From Rickettsiales endosymbiont of Stachyamoeba lipophora (lineage in GTDB: Bacteria; Pseudomonadota; Alphaproteobacteria; Rickettsiales; 33-17): 64,000 nucleotides of DNA. Made by a program: the position numbers and the translations under genes. The stretch lies in the NCBI RefSeq assembly GCF_003932735.1, contig NZ_CP033611.1, positions 1,029,501-1,093,500 on the forward strand. The letters run 5' to 3'. Below are positions 56,744-64,000 of the stretch, piece after piece (position 1 is the first letter of the stretch; each line of letters opens with the position of its first letter). The notes below the pieces were generated by a model that was not told where the DNA came from, searched no databases, and was given only the letters and a program-made list of their open reading frames with translations.

Positions 56744-57721
56744 TTATTTTATTTTGGTTTGGGTTGATATAGTTTTCTTTGATTCAGATAAACGTTTTAA
56801 GAAAGCTTTCAGCTGATCTTTTATAATGGAAAAATCAAATGGACTTTTTTTGTGGCTCTTAGCCTGTTTTTCAAGAGCTTCAATGGCTTTGTTTAAGCTT
56901 GCATACTCTTCATCTTTGCCAGCATATCCAAGCTCTCTTGCTCGTTCGAGTTCATGTCGTGTGCTACTCATCAGCTTCAATGCTGCCTCTCTATCTTTTT
57001 CGTGTTTTTCTTCTGCCATTGCTAACATGAGTTTGGCATTGATTATAGGAAGTGGTAGCACTTGATCGACAACAACTAAGGTATGAATTGCTACATCTAG
57101 CTCTGTAATTGATTCATTGATCTTCTTTTGATCTAGTAAACGTGCGGCTTCTTTTAGTGCTGTTGGATACATAGCTAAAGGTAAGTTATAAGTACGAATA
57201 TTAATTTCACTCCGTAGTATATCCAATAGCAAGCGTGCTTCAGGATAATTTTTATTGCCTAATAATTTCTCCGCGTCTTTGCTGATCTCCTTAATATTTT
57301 GTATAATTACAGGAGCGGTGTCGATTAACTTAACTTCAAAATCTATTGGCAGTATAGACTTTTCTGGGTAGCGGGCTAGCAAGATGTTGATTTTACCAGT
57401 TGCATGTTCAATGGCAGTTAAAGCTTCATTTTCTTGTCCCTTATTAAGAGCGGTTAGAGCTTTTTTGGTTTCCTCTAAAGACTCTATTGCATCGCGTACA
57501 AGTGTTTTTCGCGCTTCCTCTTTGGCTTGCTCATGTTGTTGTTCAATTTCTGAGCGGGCTAGCGCTTCGCTTTGAGCTTGTGAGGTTTGAAAATTGTCAG
57601 CAAAGGACAGCGCTTGTGGCAGATAAGGGGTTGAAGTGGATATGGAAAGAATTATGCTTAACCACGAAACTCGTAGAGTTTTAAAAATAAGTATAATGGG
57701 TTTAAATGTGAATGGATTCAT
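56744..57721 (-). CDS. YfdX family stress protein
   Basis: A 325-residue exported protein of the YfdX family. A signal sequence (about 1-41, ending PQALSFA) precedes a helical domain with IESLEETKKALTALNKGQ, ARYPEKSILPIDFEVKLID, PLAMYPTALKEAARLL and VVDQVLPLPIINAKLMLA, the recognisable core of the family. A charged helical tail follows. YfdX proteins are periplasmic, linked to acid and heat stress. AAGGAG gives a strong ribosome-binding site. Last gene of the BON-HdeD-YfdX unit, 62 bases after hdeD. Base use is less AT-rich than its neighbours. Confidence 0.85.
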   Translation of the reverse strand: MNPFTFKPIILIFKTLRVSWLSIILSISTSTPYLPQALSFADNFQTSQAQSEALARSEIEQQHEQAKEEARKTLVRDAIESLEETKKALTALNKGQENEALTAIEHATGKINILLARYPEKSILPIDFEVKLIDTAPVIIQNIKEISKDAEKLLGNKNYPEARLLLDILRSEINIRTYNLPLAMYPTALKEAARLLDQKKINESITELDVAIHTLVVVDQVLPLPIINAKLMLAMAEEKHEKDREAALKLMSSTRHELERARELGYAGKDEEYASLNKAIEALEKQAKSHKKSPFDFSIIKDQLKAFLKRLSESKKTISTQTKIK

Positions 57722-57783
57722 AATGAAACTCCTTTTGATTGTTATATTACTAAATGATATTGTTTGTATATTGCTTGATTAAG

Positions 57784-58401
57784 TTACCTCCATGTTGGTG
57801 TTGGGGTTCTTTCTAGATTAAACAGCTTAAAAGCTAGCAGTAGTAACACAATGCCGGAAATACAGGCGTTAGAACCGATAAACAAACCTAATGTTATTAG
57901 GCTAGCCATTGGGTTAAGCCAGAGTAGTATAAGAACGCTTATCCCAACTATTATAGAAAGGGCGCCACTTAATCCAAGAAGCCATTCCCCTTGAATTTCT
58001 TGGCGTAACCTTACCGCTGCAGCAATCTCTGAAATACCAGTGGAAATGGACCAAATTGAAAGTGTAGTCCACAAAAATGCCATAAGACCTATGGAGGATA
58101 TCTGAGGTTTAACCAGCATAGTAAGTCCGGCTATGATGCCAAGCACTCCTGAAAGTACCAATCCTCCCCAATGATGTCCTTTGCTGGCTCGATTGATACC
58201 GGAGATTAAACTAAAAATACCATCCATGATAGTGTAGATACCAAAGATGATCGTCATAACTACTATAGTTGTAATTGGCATATATATAGCTATGCCACCG
58301 AAAATAATGGAAATAATACCACGTAGAGCAAAAACCCACCAATTTGGTGCCAGGGAGCAAAGGTTAGATTGTGGAGTGCCATGCTTTAAATTTTTTTTCA
58401 T
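57784..58401 (-). CDS. hdeD: HdeD family membrane protein
   Basis: A 205-residue inner-membrane protein of the HdeD/DUF308 family, known from acid-resistance loci. It has six hydrophobic segments, with NWWVFALRGIISIIFGGIA at the start, MDGIFSLISGI, HHWGGLVLSGVLGIIAGL and GEWLLGLSGALSIIVG. The BON gene ends 8 bases before it, so both share a transcript. The molecular function of the family is not known. Confidence 0.88.
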   Translation of the reverse strand: MKKNLKHGTPQSNLCSLAPNWWVFALRGIISIIFGGIAIYMPITTIVVMTIIFGIYTIMDGIFSLISGINRASKGHHWGGLVLSGVLGIIAGLTMLVKPQISSIGLMAFLWTTLSIWSISTGISEIAAAVRLRQEIQGEWLLGLSGALSIIVGISVLILLWLNPMASLITLGLFIGSNACISGIVLLLLAFKLFNLERTPTPTWR

Positions 58402-58409
58402 GATATACC

Positions 58410-59066
58410 TTATAAACCAATTGTAAGTAGATCATTTACCGTGGTAACCACAGGTGTAAACCAAGCTGCTATTTTAGCTTCTTCTGCTTCATTAAGATTT
58501 CTTCCCCTAGCTTGTAAAGTGGCTGCGTTTATATTAACATCGGCTTCAATGTTGTTTGTGTAAATCCTGGCATTGCGCTCAAATTCTTTAATGAAATCTT
58601 CTTTTATATTAGCTGGCGGGGTATTAGATGTTACAATAATATTATTGGTAATGTTGGTTATACCGGTGATATAGCTCACTGCCTTTTTAGCTCTCTCTTT
58701 TTGAAAATAATATTCCACCTCGCCGGTTAAGATTAAGTGGCCATTTTCTACCGTTACTTTAATATCTTCAGCTGTGACAAAGATATTCCAACGTAAGGCA
58801 TTCATTGCGCTTTGGACTATATAAGCATCGCTGCGTTTATAAGTGGCGGTTAAATCTACCTCTAATTGATTCACCACCACTTTTATATTTTCGATCTTTT
58901 TTGCTACTTCTTCTGCAATATATTTTTCTGGATAGCTTTTTACTTTTCCTTTAAAGATAACTGCTCCGTTATTTTTAATAAAAATGGTGATGCCCGATTC
59001 ATCAAGGTTTGGTTCAACTTTTAATTTATCCATAATCTTGGTATGTAATTTATCGTAATGTTTCAT
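58410..59066 (-). CDS. BON-domain protein (OsmY-like)
   Basis: A 218-residue protein with three BON-like repeats: about 10-70 (ITIFIKNNGAVIFKGKVKS), 78-148 (IKVTVENGHLILTGEVEYY) and 155-216 (ADVNINAATLQARGRNLN). BON domains bind phospholipid surfaces. No clear signal peptide is present, unlike E. coli OsmY, so it may act in the cytoplasm, or be exported another way. First gene of the stress operon; AAGG lies before the ATG. Confidence 0.85.
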   Translation of the reverse strand: MKHYDKLHTKIMDKLKVEPNLDESGITIFIKNNGAVIFKGKVKSYPEKYIAEEVAKKIENIKVVVNQLEVDLTATYKRSDAYIVQSAMNALRWNIFVTAEDIKVTVENGHLILTGEVEYYFQKERAKKAVSYITGITNITNNIIVTSNTPPANIKEDFIKEFERNARIYTNNIEADVNINAATLQARGRNLNEAEEAKIAAWFTPVVTTVNDLLTIGL

Positions 59067-59374
59067 GCTATAACCTTAAATAAAAATGGTTAAAATTTTT
59101 ACTTTAATCTTTGTTGCTTATGTCTTTATATTGTGCAGTGTATAATTAAAATTGAATTGAAGGCTAAGTTAAGTTTGATAAAGTTTATACGTTTATGAGG
59201 AGCTGAATTGCGGGCAATAGAGCAGGACACCTTATAAATGATTGCTGAGGCAAGGAATGAATTTAATACTTAACAAATAAGTGACTTGTAAAAAATAAGC
59301 ACAAAATTAACTATGCGGCTTAGCTTAATAGAAATGGAGTAAACAAAAATATCTATCAATGAAAGCTATAAGTT
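59067..59374. other. upstream region of the stress operon
   Basis: 308 bases. Plus-strand codons near 59200-59340 (AELRAIEQDTL, MIAEARNEFNT, LTMRLSLIEME) separated by stops look like decayed coding sequence of unknown origin. The promoter of the BON-HdeD-YfdX unit should lie here, but no clean boxes are seen. Confidence 0.4.
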
Positions 59375-60058
59375 TTAATTCGGTGAAATACCAATATTAT
59401 TATCGGAAGATTGATTGTGAGTTTTATAATGGCCAATTAAATAATAACCTACATAAAAGAGTGGCGTGCTTAAAATTGAAATAATAATTTTAAAGAATAA
59501 GTTATCCCAAAAAATTACTGCAAATTGGTCACGTGCAATAATATTAAAAGCATAAAGTAATGATTGTACACAGATATTATCTACAATTTGAGCAATGATG
59601 GTGCTTAAATTATTACGAAGCCAAATATGTTTATTTCCGGTAATGTTTTTAATGAATACAAAGATTTTTACATCAATTATTTGCCCTATTGCTACGGCTG
59701 TTAGAGAAGCAAAAAAAGCTAAGTAAAATACTCCAAATACTTTATCAAAAAGTTGATTATCTACTTTTGACCAAGTAGTAGCAGGCAGGAAATTGCATCC
59801 CATTACCATTAACATAATAATGGTGGCAATAATTATCCCATTTCTAATAGTATTAAAGGCATAGGCCTTGCCATAAAACTCAGAGATAAGATCACTTATA
59901 ATAAAAGTAATAGGATAAAGCAATACTCCTACTGAAATTTCAAAATTGTAAATTCCAAAAAAATTAAGCGTTATATATTTCTGAAAAATCAAATTAGCCG
60001 TAACAATTGACGTAGCAAACAAGCTGCTTAAAAATGTGTACAAAAAATTTTGATTCAT
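59375..60058 (-). CDS. yhhQ: queuosine precursor transporter (VUT family)
   Basis: A 227-residue inner-membrane protein of the YhhQ/VUT family, which imports 7-deazaguanine precursors for tRNA queuosine. Six hydrophobic segments. Family motifs are ILVTANLIFQKY-like at the start (SIVTANLIFQKY), GVLLYPITFIISDLISEFYG, VAIGQIIDVKIF and LSTIIAQIVDNICVQ. Typical of Rickettsiales that salvage the precursor from the host. Stands alone. Confidence 0.85.
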   Translation of the reverse strand: MNQNFLYTFLSSLFATSIVTANLIFQKYITLNFFGIYNFEISVGVLLYPITFIISDLISEFYGKAYAFNTIRNGIIIATIIMLMVMGCNFLPATTWSKVDNQLFDKVFGVFYLAFFASLTAVAIGQIIDVKIFVFIKNITGNKHIWLRNNLSTIIAQIVDNICVQSLLYAFNIIARDQFAVIFWDNLFFKIIISILSTPLFYVGYYLIGHYKTHNQSSDNNIGISPN

Positions 60059-60197
60059 TAATAACTATTGTTGTAATTAAAAAATGAATATAGCAAAAAT
60101 CAAGAATTAGAAAAGTTTTTCTTATATGAAATTATAGGTTAAGTTGTAAGGTTAGAAGTGATAATACACATAGAATATATATCACATTATGGAATGT

Positions 60198-60334
60198 ATG
60201 TTTTTGGCAATTGAGCAGAATGATAATATTTTGCTGATAAAAACTAAAGGAGCCTACTAAGCTAAATGCCTGGCAGTTGGCCTAGAAGCAGGTTAACAAG
60301 GGAAGTGCAAAAAGAAACGGGTTTGTATAATTAA
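60198..60334 (+). pseudogene. NUDIX hydrolase fragment
   Basis: From the ATG at 60198 the frame reads MFLAIEQNDNILLIKTKGAY and then meets a stop. In shifted frames GLEAG and then RLTREVQKETGLY (60290-60328) complete a NUDIX box of the REVxEETG type. At least two frameshifts and stops are present. The fragment stands between yhhQ and clpA in 526 gene-free bases; a further frame near 60410-60520 (VEVIAGKLKGNEED) may belong to it. Confidence 0.65.
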
Positions 60335-60584
60335 TTTAAAACAATTAGTTACTTATATCCATTTTCATTGAATAAATAAGCAATATGTATAGGTACCATA
60401 TATAAGTGGAAGTAATAGCTGGTAAGCTTAAAGGTAATGAGGAAGATTTTGGACTCAAAGGGGCTAGCTGCAAAAGAGCTTTAATAACTGCCTTTTGTAA
60501 AATATTGTATTGATAATTATATATAAACTAGAATACAACACAATAATTTATCAGCTCTATTGAGTTCACAAAACGGATTATATT

Positions 60585-62897
60585 TTAATTTATTTCAAAA
60601 TCAATCTCACCATTTTTACAATCAATATAAACTTTCCCACCCTTATTAAGCCTGCCAAACAAAATTTCATCTGCTAGATTTTTCTTAATATTGTTATCAA
60701 TCACTCTTTCTAGTGGGCGTGCGCCATTTAATTGATCAAAACCTTTTTCAATTAAGAAGCTTACCGCATTATCTGACAAATCAATTTCAACATGTTTAGT
60801 AAGTAACTGCTCTTTTAGTTGCTCGATAAATTTATTTACCACGTGGTTAATAGTATCATTAGTTAATGGTTCAAACGGAATTATAGCATCCAGCCTATTT
60901 AAAAATTCAGGAGTAAATACGCGATTAATAGCTTCTTTTGAATCGTTACCGCTAATATCTCGGCTAAAACCCATTGGAGCTTTGGTTAATTCTTTTGCTC
61001 CAACATTAGAAGTCATAATTATAATAGTATTACAGAAGCTTATTTGTTTTCCTGTATGGTCAGTAAGATTACCATAATCCATCACTTGTAATAATATGTT
61101 ATAGATATCTGAATCGGCCTTCTCAATTTCATCAAACAATACTACTGAATAGGGAGTTTTAGTAACGGCATCAGTTAAAATTCCCCCTTGGTCAAACCCT
61201 ACATATCCTGGAGGAGTACCTATAAGTTTTGAGATAGAATGACGTTCCATATATTCTGACATATCAATACGAATAAGTTCCATATCAATAAAGCTAGATA
61301 GCTTTTTAGCGAGCTCGGTTTTGCCTACGCCGGTAGGTCCAGAGAATAAATAACAGCCAATAGGCTTTTTAGTTTGCCTAAGTCCTGCGCGAGAGAGTTT
61401 GATTGCAGAGCATAAAGCTTCAATTGCTTTATCTTGACCATAAATGGTTTGCTTTAAATTTGATTCTAAATTCTGTAGTTTATGAGATTCATCTTGGGTT
61501 AAAGATTGAATTGGTACATTGGCAATTTTGGCAACAATTCTTTCTATATCGTCAATTGTAACATATTTACGTTTTTTGTTAGAATTAAGCTTAACATGTG
61601 CGCCTGCCTCATCCATAACATCAATTGCTTTATCCGGTAATTGTTTTTGATTGATGTAACGGTCAGCTAATTGTACAGCGGCTTCTATAGTGCCGTCTTT
61701 GTAATTAATTTTATGGAACTTTTCATAATGACCTTTTAACCCATAAAGAATTTTGATGCTCTCAGGTATAGAAGTAGATTCTACTACAATTTTTTGAAAT
61801 CTTCTTACTAAAGCATGATCTTTTTCAAAATGATTGGAATATTCTTTAAAAGTTGTAGAGCCTATGCATCTAAAGTTTCCGCGGCTTAAAGCTGGTTTAA
61901 GTAGGTTGCTTGCGTCAAGCGATCCTCCAGAGGTTGCACCTGCACCAATGATAGTATGAATTTCATCAATAAAGAGAATTGATTCGGGTAGTTTTTCAAT
62001 TTCGCGTATTACTGATTTGATTCTTTCTTCAAAATCTCCGCGATATCTAGTGCCAGCAAGTAAGGCACCCATGTCTAAAGAATAAATGACAGCTTTGTGT
62101 AAACTGTGTGGCACTTGCTTGTTTACTATCCTTTGAGCAAGTCCCTCTACCATAGCAGTTTTACCTACGCCTGGATCACCTATAAATAATGGATTATTTT
62201 TACTACGGCGTGAAAGGATTTCAATAGCACGGCCCACTTCGTTTTCACGTCCTATTAGTGGATCTATTTCGCCTTGTATGGCCTGCTTGTTAACATTTAC
62301 GCAATATAAGTCAAGAGGATTATTGCTTGGTTTGGCTTCTTTAATGCTAGGGGTGGGGTTAATTATCTCAAATTTATGTGTTTTGCCTGAATTATTATTG
62401 GGTTCATTTTGACTGTTATCATTTAAATTTAAGTGATATTGTTGGTTGCTCGCTGTCTGTTGTTTGGTAACACCATGCATTAAATAATTAAGTACATCTA
62501 ATTTAGTAATATGATGTTCGTTCATACAAATTACTGCAAAAGAATCCTGCTCATTAAAAATTTCAGCAAATACATGAATTCCACATACCTCTTTTTGTCC
62601 AGCATTATGAGCGTTGATGGTTGCTCGGTGAACAATTTTTTGTAAAGATTCTGAGAGACCAATTTCAAAGGGGAGTTGAAGATTTTGGATATTTAAACCT
62701 TTGGTATGGCTTAGATAGTTTTTAAGCTTATTAATCACTACTTCTGGATTAACTCCGCATCCACGGATGATAGAATATACGTCTGGATCATCAAGTAAAG
62801 CAAGTAATAAATGCTCAATTAACGCAAACTGATGCTTAAAATCCCTAGCATATTCTATGGTTCTATTTAAGCATAATTCCAAGCTTCTTGAAATCAT
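60585..62897 (-). CDS. clpA: ATP-dependent Clp protease ATP-binding subunit ClpA
   Basis: AAA+ unfoldase that feeds substrates to ClpP. The N-domain has two repeats (SLELCLNRTIEYARDFKHQ, IVHRATINAHNAGQKEV). The first AAA module has GDPGVGKTAMVEGLA and LFIDEIHTIIGAGAT, the second FSGPTGVGKTELAK and LFDEIEKAD. The middle domain is short, which fits ClpA rather than ClpB. From the ATG at 62897, with AAAGAG upstream, it has 770 residues; the frame reaches a TTG at 62918. The usual upstream partner clpS is not here. Confidence 0.93.
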   Translation of the reverse strand: MISRSLELCLNRTIEYARDFKHQFALIEHLLLALLDDPDVYSIIRGCGVNPEVVINKLKNYLSHTKGLNIQNLQLPFEIGLSESLQKIVHRATINAHNAGQKEVCGIHVFAEIFNEQDSFAVICMNEHHITKLDVLNYLMHGVTKQQTASNQQYHLNLNDNSQNEPNNNSGKTHKFEIINPTPSIKEAKPSNNPLDLYCVNVNKQAIQGEIDPLIGRENEVGRAIEILSRRSKNNPLFIGDPGVGKTAMVEGLAQRIVNKQVPHSLHKAVIYSLDMGALLAGTRYRGDFEERIKSVIREIEKLPESILFIDEIHTIIGAGATSGGSLDASNLLKPALSRGNFRCIGSTTFKEYSNHFEKDHALVRRFQKIVVESTSIPESIKILYGLKGHYEKFHKINYKDGTIEAAVQLADRYINQKQLPDKAIDVMDEAGAHVKLNSNKKRKYVTIDDIERIVAKIANVPIQSLTQDESHKLQNLESNLKQTIYGQDKAIEALCSAIKLSRAGLRQTKKPIGCYLFSGPTGVGKTELAKKLSSFIDMELIRIDMSEYMERHSISKLIGTPPGYVGFDQGGILTDAVTKTPYSVVLFDEIEKADSDIYNILLQVMDYGNLTDHTGKQISFCNTIIIMTSNVGAKELTKAPMGFSRDISGNDSKEAINRVFTPEFLNRLDAIIPFEPLTNDTINHVVNKFIEQLKEQLLTKHVEIDLSDNAVSFLIEKGFDQLNGARPLERVIDNNIKKNLADEILFGRLNKGGKVYIDCKNGEIDFEIN

Positions 62898-63384
62898 ATT
62901 GACTCTTTGGTTAAACAATTAATAATTAAATTATTACCTGTTCAAAAAGATAACTCAAGTTAAATTTTTACTTAAATATGAAAAACTTAATAAATTTATA
63001 ATGTGGTAACTTTATTAGTTTTGGGAGGTTAAATTAGCCTTAATGGTTAGTTGTAGAGGTAAGCGATAATTCATGCATTATTGGAGATAGAATATCTAAT
63101 ATATTAATTGTTATAGGGTGGCATAGTACTTTAAGTATAATATGGTTTGCTTGGGCGCATGTATTTTACGAAGTGAAAATATTTTAATTTTTATAAATAA
63201 CTGCTATTTGATAATATTGTTAGATGAAAATGAATAAATATTTTAATGATTACAGGCAATAATGCTATGACAATAGGTTTTATTTAAGAACACTTCACAC
63301 AGCCTATTGCTGGCTGCTCTGCAATAGTAATATGATATTTTATGAATTAAAAGTTATGAGTTTTAAAAAATATTGCAAATAACA
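62898..63384. other. gene-free region upstream of clpA
   Basis: 487 AT-rich bases between clpA and the TonB-like gene on the same strand. No clpS, no other open frame and no clear terminator are seen. Confidence 0.4.
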
Positions 63385-63948
63385 TTATTGCTCAATTTCT
63401 ACAGGAATATGAAAATGATAATGATAATCTTTTGGAAAGTGCATAGGTATTGGAAGAAATTTATGAAGATGTTTTAATATTTTGATTAAGTTTTGATTTG
63501 ATATTTCATCTTCGCTTTCTTCGGCTAATATTATATTTTCTATATCTCCATCTTTATTTAGAGTGAATTGTAAAATAAATTTTCCATTTACTTGATAAGC
63601 ATCTACATGTTTTTCAAGTACCATGCCTACTTGGTTGGTAAGCTGATCTTCATAATTTTTTAAAATTTCTTTGCTGGATTGTTGAATTTTATCAGATTGT
63701 TCTGAGATTAGATTGCGGGGGTTTTTAGTACTAGTTTTGATTGTTTCATTAAGTTTTTTGTTGCTAGCTTCGTTTTCTGAAGGAATGGAGAGATAATTTA
63801 AATAAACAATATTTTCTAAAGGTTTGTTATCAATAATTTTATGATGAATAAATATTTCAAAAAAAATAGGTACAATAATAATTAAATGAAATGCTATTGA
63901 AAATAGCCAAAAATGATGAGATTTTAAAACTATCTGCTCACGGGTCAG
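63385..63948 (-). CDS. TonB C-terminal-domain protein without a standard start codon
   Basis: The frame is open from the stop at 63385 to the window edge. It encodes a membrane segment (HFWLFSIAFHLIIIVPIFF), a Lys/Asn/Ser-rich linker and a TonB/TolA-like C-terminal domain (NGKFILQFTLNKDGDIENIIL, then LPIPMHFP). This is the layout of an energy transducer spanning the periplasm. No ATG, GTG or TTG is in frame ahead of the membrane segment after the terminator at 63964-63990; the first internal ATG (63624) would lose membrane segment and linker. A CTG (63948) or an ATA (63933, after GTGAG) may serve, or the start was lost recently. 187 residues from the CTG. Confidence 0.6.
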   Translation of the reverse strand: MTREQIVLKSHHFWLFSIAFHLIIIVPIFFEIFIHHKIIDNKPLENIVYLNYLSIPSENEASNKKLNETIKTSTKNPRNLISEQSDKIQQSSKEILKNYEDQLTNQVGMVLEKHVDAYQVNGKFILQFTLNKDGDIENIILAEESEDEISNQNLIKILKHLHKFLPIPMHFPKDYHYHFHIPVEIEQ

Positions 63949-63963
63949 TAAGTTGAATAAATT

Positions 63964-63990
63964 AAAAAAGTCCGGCTTGTAATGCCGGAC
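63964..63990 (-). terminator. rho-independent terminator of a gene beyond the window
   Basis: On the minus strand GTCCGGC and GCCGGAC form a perfect 7-base stem around ATTACAA, followed by six T residues. It should end the transcript of a gene to the right of the window. It lies inside the open frame of the TonB-like protein and argues that this protein starts after it. Confidence 0.85.
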
Positions 63991-64000
63991 ATTCTCAAGT

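Noticed and set aside
56744-62918. ClpA as part of a heat-resistance locus with YfdX/HdeD
   Set aside because: The AAA+ protein has the normal ClpA architecture and not the ClpK/ClpG form, and is separated by yhhQ and decayed DNA.

Overview
The window reads as chromosome of an AT-rich, host-associated alphaproteobacterium of the order Rickettsiales. This rests on a Rickettsia/Thermus-type long isocitrate dehydrogenase, SURF1, a tuf-to-rplQ ribosomal block with adk between secY and rpsM, ParC, VUT-family transporter and ClpA genes of Rickettsiales character, and long intergenic stretches with decayed genes. A real flagellin gene and a class II EPSP synthase do not fit Rickettsia itself and point towards a flagellated relative such as a Midichloriaceae member. 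That placement is inference; no 16S gene is present.

Layout. 1-8 kb: icd, an isolated flagellin gene with its own promoter and terminator, and a cell-wall pair (PBP1A, AMIN-amidase). 8-11.6 kb: rne-aroA, translationally abutting. 11.6-29.35 kb: one uninterrupted str-S10-spc-alpha supercluster (rpsL to rplQ, including secY, adk and rpoA) with a near-consensus promoter at its head, a second promoter before rpsM and a strong terminator at its end. 29.35-41.6 kb: housekeeping and envelope genes (SURF1, a membrane spermidine-synthase-like protein, parC, recO, a TlpA-like protein lacking its cysteines, a CAU-anticodon tRNA, asd, a GPx-like protein, a PAP2 phosphatase, a sensor histidine kinase), separated by gene-poor decayed DNA.

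41.7-53.97 kb: the accessory region. An 11.7-kb P4/PICI-like satellite is integrated at the 3' end of tRNA-Ser(UGA). Its core genes are a tyrosine integrase, AlpA, a primase zinc-domain protein, a Toprim protein, a P4-type helicase and a TerS-like HTH protein. Its cargo is a type IIG restriction-modification enzyme with a PD-(D/E)XK-like partner and a convergent CoiA-like putative nuclease. A divergent, deleted integrase pseudogene beyond the distal att site shows that an older element sat in tandem. Each element appears to have its own arm-type repeat family. No structural phage or conjugation genes are present, so mobility would depend on a helper. This is the most interesting part of the window.

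54-64 kb: a peptide deformylase-like protein lacking two of three metal ligands next to a second def pseudogene, a YgjP-like metallopeptidase, a BON-HdeD-YfdX stress operon, a queuosine-precursor transporter, a NUDIX pseudogene, clpA, and a TonB-like gene without a normal start codon.

Limits: all family assignments come from reading motifs; no database search was run.
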